Positions 1 through 13,879 of a DNA stretch of 64,000 bases are shown here, in pieces (the stretch's first letter is position 1; every line of letters starts with the position of its first letter). The translations under genes were made by a program, and so were the position numbers. Origin of the DNA: Acephala macrosclerotiorum (Eukaryota > Ascomycota > Leotiomycetes > Helotiales > Mollisiaceae); the NCBI GenBank assembly GCA_014904845.1, contig MU119369.1, forward strand, positions 1-64,000, in the 5' to 3' direction. The notes under the pieces are model-generated. The model was not told the origin of the DNA and did not search any database. It was given only the letters and a program-made list of their open reading frames with translations.

Positions 1-2822
1 TATTAATAATATAGCGAGTTATTAAGTTATAAAAAGTGTAACTTTTGGTGTAAAATGGGGGGGTGGGCCGTGTTTGGTGGCCCCAGCTCTTACTTACCTT
101 GCCATCATATTTCTTTTCTCCTGCCTACTTTCAGCGCCCATTGCTCTCGGTCTGGAACGATGGTTCTCTCTACAGCCACTGTTCGGTCCGTGTTCGCCAT
201 CGATCAAGCCAGCAACGATGTCGAGCTTGAATACTAGCGACGATAGTGTGAACGACAGTCGTGGCGATGCTTGCGGAGCTAGTTGCGGAGTTGAGGCCTG
301 CGGTATCGGAATCTCACAGCACGGAGGACCCAGGTACATTAGGACACCTGCCCCCAATGTTATCCGGCACCCATCCGATCTTTGAGGCAAACAAGATAAT
401 GATCCACCGCAAGGCAACTCGCAGGGGGCGTACATAACTCAACATGCTATAGCAGGTACAATGATCCTATATCTGCGAGCCGGGGAAGCTCAGCTAGCAC
501 TGCTCTCTGTCTGTACCAGTCCTGGCACTCCTCGACTAACTGATGTTTGCTACAACATCTAACTCATGGCTGAAACTGTAGCCGCCCGACCGAATGACCA
601 CCTCAAGCGACACAAGGCCTTTGTATCAACTCCAGTGACAGCTCTCACCGCGCGACTCTCAGATATGTGTTCTACCTGTTTTCTACAACGCCCTTCCGCC
701 GTATTACTCTCCAAAACCTATGTTAGTTCACTTGGTTTCATGCAATCGAATCCCAACCCTAACAGCGGCCGGCAAGCATACCTCCCCATAATGAGGCTTC
801 GAGTTTCATACGCACGATAAATTTAATATCATTCTTACTCGCAGAATCGTCAGCTCATCATATGGCACTGTTTTGAAGTCTACGTTGGTTGAACTTTCAG
901 TCTGTCGCAATCCGCCTTTCTGCAGCATTTGCTAATCTTACCTCGAACTCGCGGCGAGATCAACGATTGACAACTCTAGAACTTCATGTTCACTTCAAAA
1001 TCATCTGACATTGATCTAGAATATGCAAAATTGCTCGCATTTCAGATTATAGATAAGAGAAATCTCCGATTCGAGCGACTCGGCCATACCTCCACCACAC
1101 CGCCGCCAGCAAGGCAATTCTAGGAAAATCTCCGACCCAGCCCAAGGCCTCATGCAATGGTCTTCGAGACATGCCCGCTCATCAACATCTAAGACCATCC
1201 AAAAATCTCCGATGCAAGACGATCTACATCTTCTCTCCGCAATTTCTTCCTCAGAAAATGGGTCCCTTTCATGCCTCCCGTCGGGCATGGCCACGTGCTA
1301 TGATTCCTTTCGTTCATCGTGGAAAAATCAGAGATCGAGAAACGCCACACCCTCTTTCTTCGAAGTCACCCACCCATACTGTTGATTACTACCTATGAAA
1401 AGCTACTTCTATAGAGCGGTGAGGTCTAAGCGGAACGACACTCTTACCACCTTGCGACAATGTCTCGAGTTCTGCTGTCAAGTTTGTTGAACTCAGAACT
1501 CAGCGTCGAGACGTAGATTCGTCTCATCTAGACCGATGGATCAACGGCTGTGGCTTTTGATATCAGGACACATCACATGACAGCTGCACCTATGCACTCC
1601 AATGTCCAAGCCTGCCATTATGCAAGCTGCAGCGCAGGAGCGGGATCGATATTACTGATGGCAGTGCCAGCCTTCACCTATTTCTTCATCAGGCTTCAAC
1701 CTCTATAACTGTCTTCCCGTCCTCAGCCAATGGCATAGTGTCGTCGATGCTCTATACTTGATTTTTAACATATGTGCGGATGCATAGAATCGCGGCTGCC
1801 GTTATGATACCCTACGTGCAGCTCCTCCCGAGCACGTTGCCACTACAAAACTTTCTGACCTTGCCAATTGCTTTGCTCTAGCTCGAAACCCCTTGGCCTT
1901 GACGACGTGGCATAATGCCACCTCCTACTCCAATAAGGACTCTTGCATTACAATATCACATGTCCTTCAAATCTATCTGCAGTGTTGCACAAACCAGCAC
2001 TCGGACCTCATTGGTAGAGCGGAACCAACACCCTGAAGATCCTCGACCTTTTCCCTCCCGCTCCCGCATTTTTTCCATCGCGGGTCACGCAAAGCCTCAA
2101 AGAGCCCCCAACTTGAGGGTCCAAAGCCCAATAAATCAACTGCAAGCCCAAACTCTCGAAACCTGTTTTTATACTACCGTCTCTCCCCTTGTATAATTTC
2201 AAGTGAAGTCTTGGTAAGCAGGAAGCACTGCACTCAAGCACGATCGGGTTCTCAATTGTCGATCGAGAAAGCATCAATCTTTATCTTACTTTGTGCATTT
2301 TCCTACCTCGTCTAGCTTACTTTAATGTGGAGAAGATGGAGAAGATGCTCCTTTGAGGAGAAAACTAAGGGAGGAAGATGGAAAGAAAGGAATATGAGGG
2401 GAAGAGGCTCCAAGAGAAAATATCTTGAGAAAGAAGGAAAGAAAATCATGGTTGGAGGGAATGGAGAAATGGTGAAGGGGCAGAGAACATTGTCGTTTCT
2501 GCTGTTAAAACTCGGGCCATTTTTGAGTTCTGGCAGAGTGGAAGGTCCATGAACTTGTCAGTTGTCTATTCACAGCAACAGGCGGTGCGAACTTCTGGGG
2601 GTCATCGTACCTTTCTCTGATTTGGTGAAGATCTTCTGTCCATGTCAATGTTGGAATCCCATCGCTGAGAATGACGTAGACTGTATTGAAGCGGAGAAGA
2701 TTGTCAATATGGAGATGATCATCAGTGAAGACTATGCAGAAGGCTACAAGCTTCGAATACTCAATAACCTCCAAAAACTATTAAGACCAAACATCTACAT
2801 CGCTGCACTTCTTCTTTTAGCA
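1..2822. other. Gene-poor interval
   Basis: Only short overlapping open frames are present, on both strands, none with a recognisable domain or convincing splice structure. A 103-codon frame at 74-385 (+) opens with a hydrophobic stretch, but it overlaps a similarly long antisense frame and has no family resemblance I can name. A purine-rich stretch lies at about 2325-2510. I see no RNA gene. Confidence 0.5.
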
Positions 2823-2891
2823 TAATAGCCGGTTAGCCTCCTTTGCTCGCTTTGCTCAGCAAAGCGAGCAAAGGAGGCTAACCGGCTATTA
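2823..2891. repeat. Perfect 69-bp palindrome (snap-back repeat)
   Basis: Two perfectly complementary 34-base arms (2823-2856 and 2858-2891) flank a single central C at 2857. The outer ends read TAATAGCCGG on one side and CCGGCTATTA on the other. Complementarity stops at the next base outward (A2822 against C2892). The arms have mixed base composition, so this is not a simple AT palindrome. It could be a tiny foldback or MITE-like element or a replication-born inversion. No target-site duplication is obvious. Confidence 0.95.
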
Positions 2892-3916
2892 CTTCGTAGA
2901 TATTCCAAGGCCAATCCTCTCCAATACTCCCACCAAGTGCGCTTCTCTCCATCGCATCATTCTCTCAGTCATAGCATTCTCTCTACTGCAACATCTTCTC
3001 TTGATCTCTTCGTTCGCCCTATCCTCACCGTCCATTTACCGCCTCCAAACTCCTCTACTTCTAGCCCTCTCCACCACTGGCAATGAATGAGATCGTGTGG
3101 TCAATCTTTGCCCCAAGTTGGGGTAGTGGATGAAGTTTAGTAGGTACTGGTCTCCTATGATTCTAAGCTCAGTTCCCGGCATCAAACTTGTTGGGACACA
3201 AGATGCTTGTAACAAGGTTGGAAGTGTACGGAGTTATGGCATTCGGTTTCTGATTCATTCCATGAAATCTCGACTCTGATTCTCGAGAAATGTGCGTATA
3301 CGGGTACTCAGATAGATCTTAACTTTTTCGATAAGAGCGACGTAGAAATTGTCAGGAGTTTCAGTAAGTGAAACCCTGGAGCAAAACCCTACCTAATGTA
3401 CTCCACTTTCCTTCAGTGAATTTTCGATTGCAGAGAGAACGTGCATAATGAATATCTTCCATGTGTTCCTTGAACGATTGAGGTGAGGGGAGCTTCTAGA
3501 CCGCGGTGATGCGAAGGTCACTCACTAGGAAGCTCGGGGCGGCTAGCACAGGGAAATATGCATGCAAGAAGGAAGCGTCAGTACCCTTTCTAGATGACAG
3601 GAAAACATACACCAAGGCAGGCATCAAATCGAAAGGAAACACGCGCGATGCTTTTTTACGATATCCATTGCTGTACAATGTCCATTTTATAGTAGCCTTT
3701 GCAAGACCTGAACGCCAGGACCCGAGTAGTTACACCAGAGCAATCAGAGACATCCATCCTATCCCAGACAATGAGAAAACCATGCTGCGTGCACCATAAA
3801 GCCAATTCGGGCCTCGTCCCCCAAGCCAACTGGAGCCCTGCCAACCCAACTTAATCTAGGGTATACACTCCTTTTTGCACTTCGCAACCATTACCAATTC
3901 AATTTGTGGGGGGTAT
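2892..3916. other. Intergenic, 3' flank of fibrillarin gene
   Basis: No supported gene. Two overlapping open frames at about 3496-3844 have no recognisable content. The right part probably holds the 3' UTR of the leftward fibrillarin gene. Confidence 0.4.
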
Positions 3917-5091
3917 TTAGGTGGTGGAGCGAACGTAGCGACCGACAACCATTGCGTGATCTCTCTCGAAAGGTTCTGGAATGTGGTTAGCGACTGCCCT
4001 TGAAAACAAAAACGCGATTCGTGCTTACCCAATGTTAATTGTTCCAAAGGCTTAATTCTCTCTTCTCTCAACTTGGTGACTTCTCGTGCAAAAACAGCTT
4101 CGGGTGCAGCGGTACTGTCGATACAGCTTGCCTTGATGGAAATCACAACACCACCTCCGACTTTCAAGAACAAATGTGCGTTCAATCCAACGATACGAGC
4201 TTGATCGGGCTGAGCGACATCTGCGAAGATAACATCGACCATGGAAACCAGCATTCTGTATCGGAGCGGGTGACGGGCGTCCTCGATGATGGGAATAACA
4301 TTTGTGCGGTGTGTAGCCATATTGATCAGATCGCGACCTGAGCGATGCGAGAACTCGACAGCGAAAACAGTTCCAGTGGGACCAACGATGTCTGCGACGT
4401 GCGAAACGGAGGTTCCAGAAGCAGCACCAAGGTATAGGACTTTCGCTCCAGGCTTGATGAAGATCTCGTCCAAGCCACCCAAGACACCAGCTGCCAACTT
4501 GCTTCGGAAAGGATTCCAGACTCGGTATTCGACCTTGGTTGTGCTTGGGGTGCCGTCTGCGTTTGCTGGACCGGCGTTCTCGACTGAGATGCGCTTTTCG
4601 CCGTAGACAGACTCGCCGGGTGAGAGGTTCTTGGTTACCAGCATGTCTTCCTTGCCTCGAGCGACGAAGATACCTGCGTGCCTGTGAGGTTCCTAGACAA
4701 TATTAGCCATACGCCAGAGCGATTGGAGAGAGGGAAACATACAATGATGGTCTTCGCACCACCCTTGGCACCAGCTCCTCCACGTCCTCTTGGTGCACCA
4801 CGGCCCCGAGGTGCGCCTCTTCCTCCACGACCGCCTCTGCTATCACCTCGACCTCCTTACCCTCCGGTCAGCTACATTTGCTCCAAGAACTCTGCGCAAG
4901 GCATGGGGAATGTTTGCGACCTCGAATCGCACATCAAGAGAACATTTCGGGCTCGCAGGAAGATGAAACTGACCTCTGCCACCACCTCTCGAGAAACCAC
5001 CACGGCCGCCTCTATCGCCACCTCGTCCACCGCCAAAGCCTCCTCGTCCGCCACGGTCTCCGCCACGACCTCCTCTTGGTGTGAATGCCAT
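3917..5091 (-). CDS. NOP1: Fibrillarin (box C/D snoRNP 2'-O-methyltransferase)
   Basis: Fibrillarin is the SAM-dependent methyltransferase of nucleolar box C/D snoRNPs and methylates pre-rRNA at positions chosen by guide RNAs. The model is four exons: 4974-5091, 4743-4855, 4029-4692 and 3917-3975, giving 317 residues. The N-terminus is a Gly/Arg-rich (GAR) region, starting [15 protein letters not shown] and continuing into exon 2. The catalytic fold follows with the conserved [16 protein letters not shown] segment, the SAM-binding run [15 protein letters not shown], and the C-terminal [13 protein letters not shown] signature, which appears only after splicing the last intron. Introns are 118, 50 and 53 bp. 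The first acceptor is chosen among closely spaced AGs; an AG three bases further in would remove one Gly. Identification is secure from motif order and length. Confidence 0.97.
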
Positions 5092-6775
5092 CTCTGCGTG
5101 TGTTGTGCGGTCGATTGACGGTGCAGAGGTGTTTGTGCTATCGTGAAGCTTTTGGAAATTTTTATTTTTCGCCGATGCAAAGCTTCAGCTAATTGGCGGA
5201 AGCGAAGATAGTGCGTCACATGACTGACGCTAGGCTCCTTTGGTTCTTGAAGATTTCTCTTGGGCCAAACATCTTCATCTTACCGACATTATGATCAATG
5301 ACCACGACTTGAACTCACCGTCTTTCATCAGACAGTCGAAAATGTTTGAAACGCATCCTTGAGATTTCACAAACTTTCGACGGACTCCGCCACCCAACTT
5401 CAGGTGTCTTGGCGATATATCAGTGTGCAAAAAGTCTCGTTCGGCATGTTCTCTCGCCGGTTGCATTAGGATCTCCAAGGTCTGCGACAAAACTCCTTCC
5501 CGGCTGAGGTCACGACCACACCAGCGTGAGGTCAGACACTCGTCTCTCCTCGTCTCCAAAATAACTTTGGATGACTCGTCCGGTCTAACTAATCACATCA
5601 TTTCAGCAAAGGCAAAAATGCAGTGCGTTGCGAATATCCTGGTGAGGGAGATTCAAACGACGCTGTTCTCCTCATCATCTTGTTGAAAACTCAACCGGAG
5701 TCACTTCATGTTTAACTAAAAGCCTATGAGCGATGAAGATCTAATCATCCAGTCAATTGGTTCTGATAGTTGCAGAAACGGGTATACTGTCCCACGGTAC
5801 TCTCATCCCATTCTGGCTTAGTAACGAGAGATTTTGAAGCCATTCCCGTCGTACAGGCATTATCGTGGCTGAGCACGACAGCTGCAACAGCACTTTCATC
5901 CCTGAGGGTTCATGGCCGAAGGATTTCTCCGATTCTCCAGACTTCGGAGAAGTCACTCCTTGGCAGCGGCTTTGAGTCCCAAGATGGGATATCTGATTTA
6001 GTGTTTGGACAAATCCCTGCAATCTGTCTCTATCTTATCAGCTATATTATGGTTCTATCATGTTTGACAGCTCAATTGAGCCTTCTCTCACCTTCGACGT
6101 TCCGAAATCTTCGACTCTTCGTCCGTTGACACCAGATGGGTTTCGGTGGGGTCTCGAGAATGACAGGGCTTGACTCGCCAAGCTTCGTGCGCATCGACGT
6201 TTCGACTGCTTTGAATATCCTCAATTGGCCAAACGTTGTTTTAAGCTTCTCTGTCAAACGGTTTTGTCATCCCGTCTCTTCTCCATGGGACGGAGTCAGT
6301 GCATACCCAGACGTCGGACTTTTTGAGGACTCTTTTCACCCGACTTGGCAATCATGCTTGTACCCAAAGACAGCCGCCAGGGTACAATGTTCTTGGACTA
6401 TGAACAAGCCTTGATGTGCGCATTAAGCTTAGAGGGCCAAGAAGGGGTCTTGGAAGGGGTGACCCTCGTCGCGGCTGAGCCTATGTCGAATAAACTTGGA
6501 TGTGCCCGGCCTTCGGGGTAGGTTCACGAGCGGCTGATGTTGGTTCCGGATAGATCACTCAGTCGCATGGGGTGAGAGGGAACAAGTATAATAACTCTTC
6601 ATCGTCTACCTTCCAGTTTTCCCGACCAGCACCACTTCCAATACTTTCCAGTGCGCACTACCTCTCCCATTCTTTTCACGAGCGCCCCAGCGGCCGCCAC
6701 AATCATTTTTATTTACAAACAAACATTCTTTTAATTCATCTATCTATCCTTCAGTTTGAACTTAACTCATTCATC
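5092..6775. other. Intergenic between divergent NOP1 and secreted-protein gene
   Basis: This holds the promoters of NOP1 (leftward) and of the 6776 gene (rightward). Open frames at 5423-6414 lack recognisable domains and overlap antisense frames. A pyrimidine-rich leader precedes the ATG at 6776. I see no RNA gene or repeat. Confidence 0.4.
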
Positions 6776-7711
6776 ATGTTCTTCAACACATTATCTATCT
6801 TTGGCTTGATCGCCACTGCCGCTGCTGGTAAGTCTCCTATCCATCCTCCACTTACCTGAGCTTCCCTAACATACAACAGCACCTCAGCTACACTCGAGGT
6901 TCCAGAAGGAGGTCGAGGCACGAGGAGAAGCCATCACACATGCTGCGCGTGGTATCAATTGGCCCGCCTCCCCCATCCTCCCCCGCGCCAACAAATTCGG
7001 CAACAGCCAAGATCGCTTCAACGGCAATTACCAAGCCAATGTCCAAATTACCCAGGAACAAATCACCATCCTCGAGATCAACAACTCGCCAGCATTAGAA
7101 CAAGAGATTCTTGAACAGGAAATTGCCCTTTCTCAGGCTATTCAACTTCAGATCTTAGCCCAGCAGGAACTCCAGTTTGCGATTGATAATATTCGGATAA
7201 ACACTTTCAACAACCTCAACAGCAACGTGGTATGTCTCACCTTATCAATCCCAATTTCCATCACGCAGAAGCTAATGAGAAGCAGAACACAGTCATAGTG
7301 ATCGTCACCCAAGTAGTTGACAACCGCAACTCAGGCAACAACAACCGCTACCTCGTCCGCCAACTGCAATCCAACTCCGCCGTCCAAGAACAAGTCTTCG
7401 TCCAAATCAACGAGCAAGCCACCATGACAATCGCTAATGACATCCCCTCTTCCGTCTTCAACGCTGCTCAAGCCTCCGGCACTGGTTTCGCTGCACCCAA
7501 CTTGGGCTCATATACACCAGGCGGCAACATTTCGCTCCAACCTCAAGGCCTCAACCTTTTGCCAGCGGGTGTCTCTGCTCCATCGTTCGGCAATGCGCAG
7601 AACTTCAACGACCCGGCACTGATTATTCAGCCGAATGTTCAGGCCTTCGTGCAGGTTGGACAATCGAATCAGTTTTCTGTTGCGGCGCTTGAGGCTCAGG
7701 TTTTGGGTTAA
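6776..7711 (+). CDS. Secreted Gln/Asn-rich hypothetical protein
   Basis: Three exons, 6776-6827, 6880-7229 and 7286-7711, give a 275-residue protein. The N-terminus MFFNTLSIFGLIATAAA is a good signal peptide, with the first intron lying at its end. The mature part is rich in Gln and Asn (for example an EQEIALSQAIQLQILAQQEL stretch) and its second half looks like a beta-rich or disordered polar domain ending AALEAQVLG. There are no cysteines and no catalytic motif I recognise. The introns (52 and 56 bp) have GTAAGT and GTATGT donors. The function is unknown. A cell-wall-associated or extracellular structural role is only a guess from composition and the signal peptide. Confidence 0.85.
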
Positions 7712-9336
7712 GCGTTATCTAAGAAAGAGTGAACTGGTTGATGGGATTTGGGTTGGCTGTTTGGGTTATGATTGGAATTTGTTACTTGCATGGAGTTCGG
7801 GAAGATGAGGATCACTTGTACATGTAATGATGTCGGTTTTACAGGGCAGATCTGGGAGAGGATAGGGTTTGTGTACTAGAGGGTTGGACTGGAGTGGGTC
7901 TTGGAAGGGATTGCAGACGGTAGATCCGTAGCATGGGATGGGTATGGGTGAAGGGGATTGGGAGGGAAAATCTGCTCGCACGCATTCATGTATACGGACT
8001 CTAGGCGTCTGGGAATGAGGAATTGGAATGGGTGGTTTTTTGATAGCCAGCCAGCTCCAGTGATTGAGCGATCAATGAACGAGCTCTTGGTTTCGCGTCC
8101 CTTCTCTTCCCTGCACCATCTGATACGGCATCTCGTGATATCTAATCATGAAACCCGGGGTAAAAAGAAGCTTGTTGCACTCGAACGTCTGATCTACCGG
8201 TTCTTCCAACAGCCTTTTTAAGCACTGGTCAATGCATTACTTACCAGGGTAAGGATGAAGAGATAAGACTCGACAGATGTCACGTCTCAAGATCGTCTGG
8301 TCTGAGTTCCCATCAACATCTGACACGGAACCGTGTGGAGATGTTCAGGGCTTGGTATTACTTTAGTTGCGGATGTTTCAAAGATCTTATCCATCTATTT
8401 TGGTCCCGTCTGCCATCTGATAAATGTTATTCCGTCCGTCATGACCTCAACCTTGTCTCTGCTTCGAGAATCCTTCTCGAACATGCAAAGGAAAAAGTCT
8501 GCGTCAAAATGTTCGCTGAAGCTAGAGTAGGTCAGCGCATTCCTCACGTGCATCTCGCTCATCCCGACGCTTGACTCAAATCTGTTAGTCATTCTACCCC
8601 CAAGCAAACGCCGATCTGCATCCATCCAATCGTGTCTCTACACTCGGGTGGGGGAGCGTCATTGTGGGGTGCAGAATTGAGGGATTGATTGGGGAGCGCG
8701 CTTCAACGGATGAGCGAGGGGCCTTTTTCGCTCCGATACAAGAATGCTGGATTCAACGACGACGAAGCGTACTGGAGCAGGTTTTGTATTTATATTCTTG
8801 TTATTATCCCGGAGAAGAGTTGGAAGAGGAATTGGCGATCGCGAAACATCTGCGAGACCTGTCGATTGTGTCTGGAGCTCTCGATTGCGACTGGAGCGCC
8901 AACTCGCGAGGCTGCGACGATACGCGCTGAAAATCCCGCAAGAAGGCTTGGGAGTTCACAGCTCGGCGTCCTCGTCACACCACGAGTCGAAACACACAAG
9001 AATACTGCGGATTACCACAAGAGGACGAGGGATATGCGATAGGAGCCATAAGAAGAAGAAGATTCTCCTTCTCCACAATCGTCCGAACTTCTCGACGCTC
9101 CCCCAGAGTTCCCTGCCAAGCAAGATCTCCCTTCACCAACCTTGGCTTTGACGTCAAGTATACGAACCCCAGTAATCAAAACGAATATACACCGAACTCC
9201 TCTCTACCTGATCAAACCCTCTCTCGATCATTCAGCATTCGTACCCTCTGCGGTAACACCACCAAATATCAAGCTTGCCGACCTAAAACATCACACACAA
9301 TCAACAAACCAGATATAAGCCAAACACACGCCCACA
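7712..9336. other. Intergenic
   Basis: No supported gene. Open frames around 8333-9151 overlap one another in several frames and have no recognisable domain. The right end, before 9337, is C/A-rich and leader-like. Confidence 0.4.
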
Positions 9337-10017
9337 ATGCCACTCAAAGACCGTCTTCGCCGCGCAATCCGCACTGATCGCTCCTCCTCAACCTCCTCCT
9401 CTTCAAACAACTCCAATCCAAACTCCAGAAGACCAACAGCCATCAACACACCCCACATCTCCGGCACCACAACTCCCACTCCCCATCCACAACCAACCGA
9501 TCCCTCCTCCGCCCCCAACCCACCAACTATCACATTGACGAAAACAAATACAAGCAGCAAACTAGGTCTAACAAAATCCCTAACCTGGTCAAGAAACAAA
9601 ACATCCAAGCAAGAAAAAATGGCCGAAAAACAACGTCTCCGCCTCGAGTTCTGGGAACAAAAAGACCGCGACGAATGGTCCACACCCGAAGACGGCTGGA
9701 GGCGAGCCGGGAATAAAAAACGCTCGAAACAGCATCAAGATCTGCTAAGGGCTTTTGAGTGGAAGTTTAGTAGTCCGAGGGGGAGCTTTGAGGGGAGGAG
9801 GAGTGTGATGTCTGGGATTAGTCCGGGGCAGAGTAGGCTGGGGAGTCTTTGTGATGGGGTTGGACCCGGGATGGCGACGAGGAAGAGGAATAGTGGGGCG
9901 GGAGGGGTGAGTGCGTTGAATAGGGAGGTTTCGAAGGATGATGATGATGGGGAGGGGATAGATCCGTTTGGGGGATTTGATCAGAATCGGCCTGTGAATG
10001 CTGTTGCTGAGGAGTGA
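9337..10017 (+). CDS. Basic Ser/Thr-rich hypothetical protein
   Basis: Single-exon frame of 226 codons starting MPLKDRLRRAIRTDRSSS. The first 75 residues are low-complexity Ser/Thr/Asn/Pro. A more ordered charged segment with EFWEQKDRDEWSTPEDGW and a KKRSKQHQDLLRAFEWKF region follows, then a Gly/Ser-rich stretch and an acidic tail (DDDDGEG). There is no signal peptide or membrane segment. Codon usage changes midway, from C-rich third positions to G-rich, but the frame stays open. The antisense frame over the first half has a composition mirror and is taken as a shadow. Function unknown; probably intracellular and largely disordered. Confidence 0.7.
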   Translation: MPLKDRLRRAIRTDRSSSTSSSSNNSNPNSRRPTAINTPHISGTTTPTPHPQPTDPSSAPNPPTITLTKTNTSSKLGLTKSLTWSRNKTSKQEKMAEKQRLRLEFWEQKDRDEWSTPEDGWRRAGNKKRSKQHQDLLRAFEWKFSSPRGSFEGRRSVMSGISPGQSRLGSLCDGVGPGMATRKRNSGAGGVSALNREVSKDDDDGEGIDPFGGFDQNRPVNAVAEE

Positions 10018-10672
10018 ACCACTTCGCGGATGGTGAAGAGATAAGTTACGACGTCAACGGCCTACGAGTACGTTTGGCGGATTGTACAAATGCATAATGG
10101 AATGGAACGGAAAATGGGTTGGCATTGGCGTTATTACATGAATCGAGGACCGATCATCTGGATTGTATACTACGAACATATATGGGGGTGGAAAGTGGGC
10201 TGGGGGCTTTGGATCTTGGTTGATCTTGGAGGCGTACATTATATTTGGCATATTGTTGGTTACTCCTTGAATGTTTAGAATATTCATCAATCCTATTTTT
10301 CAAACAACTTACACTGGGACTTCTCGATCGACGTCAGCGGGGAGAGTTGATGGTGGGGCGGGACTGGGGGTTGTCGTGGTTCGATGTCGGCGAAGTCGCC
10401 AACTTGCTGTTCGTTATTGACTTCGTCGATGTAGTACATCCATCCCGACAACTTTGGCACCCCGATGCTGTGACATTGTATCTTGCAATATCCCACCCTG
10501 TCAAGCGACTTCAACCCCAACTTCAATATTACGTTCAAGTCTCCTACTTTCTCACATCGAGGAGAGTCCATCACCGGTTCGACGAAAGTTTCTACTCTTA
10601 TCGAAGCTTCAATTTCACATTTGACCTCGATGTACATTGAATGTTTTATTCCTATTTCATCGCATCTTATTC
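10018..10672. other. Intergenic
   Basis: This lies between the 9337 gene and the leftward GH30 pseudogene. Open frames at 10245-10676 on both strands are unsupported. Nothing else was seen. Confidence 0.4.
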
Positions 10673-11597
10673 TCAACTTCGACTTTCCAGCAAGTACATA
10701 CCCCTTACATCACGCCCACCCACTAACCACAAACGTCCCATCGGCTCCCAGACTCCACCACTCAAAGCCTCCATCGCCTGGCTCTGACTAGTGACCCAAG
10801 CCGTCACCGCACTTCCATGAAACCCCTTCGAACTCACCGTTACGCTCTGCGCCGCACTCCCCGTATTCAGCGCCGGCACCACCAACGCACCAGCATACAC
10901 CTCCGCATCCGCACTATTCAAAAACGCACTCGTACTCAACGCACTTGGTGCTCCATTGACACCAACTCTCGCAGCATTGGGTCTAATGAAGCGAGAGAAT
11001 TGAGCAAGTGCCCACAGGCGTTTAGAGACGCTGTAGCCGGTTGCGGAGGTTTGAATTAGTTTTTCGTTGGTGGAGCCGCCTCGGGTGGCTACCCTGTAGA
11101 GGTAGCCTGAGAGATTGTTGTTTACGAGGCCGTTGTGGACTGCGCTAGCCCAGGCTTGGCCGTCGCCAGAGCTGCCGGAGGAATACCCTGGGCGGGGAGT
11201 TAGTTGAGGTTGAGGACATGGGGGGTTGAGGGTGGAGAGCTTGAGGAGGATAAAGATTTGGGGAAGTTGTGAGCTCACAAGCAGTAGTCCACCCCCCAAT
11301 CAAATCCGAATGCTCCATCTGCAACACCTTCTCCGTCGTTGAGATTGGGCCGTTGAAATTACTTGTATATGTATGACTCGTCACAATCCCCAGCATAGAT
11401 TCTGCGCCTGGGGACTTGATCTGGGAAATCATGGATTTTCGATCGTTCCATCCTTCGGCGTCGTAGCAGGCGATGGCGATGTTGGACATGTTTGCAGATT
11501 TGAGCTCAGAGTAGAGGGCTTTGATGAAGTCTGCGGCTTGGGTTCCTGAGGAGAGCATTCCTGCGTAGGAGGCTCTGGGTTATTGTCAGTCTTTCTT

Positions 11598-13371
<1,774 letters not shown>

Positions 13372-13879
13372 TTAGCAGGCCTTTGGGGTGTCGATTGTTA
13401 TTTTTGTGCTTGCTGATGGTTCGCGGGGCAGAATTCAGGTAGGGCGGACGCCACGCTAGAAAGGAGGGGGATTGGTAAGAACATCTTGGCGGTGGAGAAA
13501 TAGGACGGCCAGTAAAAGTTGAGAAAGAACAGAAGCACAGGGAAGACAAAGGAGGGGTGCGAAACAGAAGTAGCTGCCAGATATCTTCAAGGGAAAGGTG
13601 CTCACAACCCACATCGCAGGTCTTTAGCCATCTTTCGGACCAAGGCCAGGTGCAATCTTTTACCTCCTTGGCCTACCATCTATCTTCGATCACAGGAGTA
13701 ACGTTAATAAGGTCCTTGGAGTGAAAATTGATTGTTTCTCGGCAAGCAAGGTTCTTCGACCCTCCAAGTATGGCCAATACTTCGTCGATCATAGCTCCGC
13801 TCATACAAGTATGCGGACGAAGGTCTGTTCAAAATTCTGCTATCGTCAGCCACAACATGCTTTAGAAACGTTCTTCGAC

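Noticed and set aside
74..385. 103-codon frame with hydrophobic N-terminus (possible small secreted protein)
   Set aside because: Overlapped by an equally long antisense frame. The C-terminal part has no mature-protein pattern, and there is no splice or family support.
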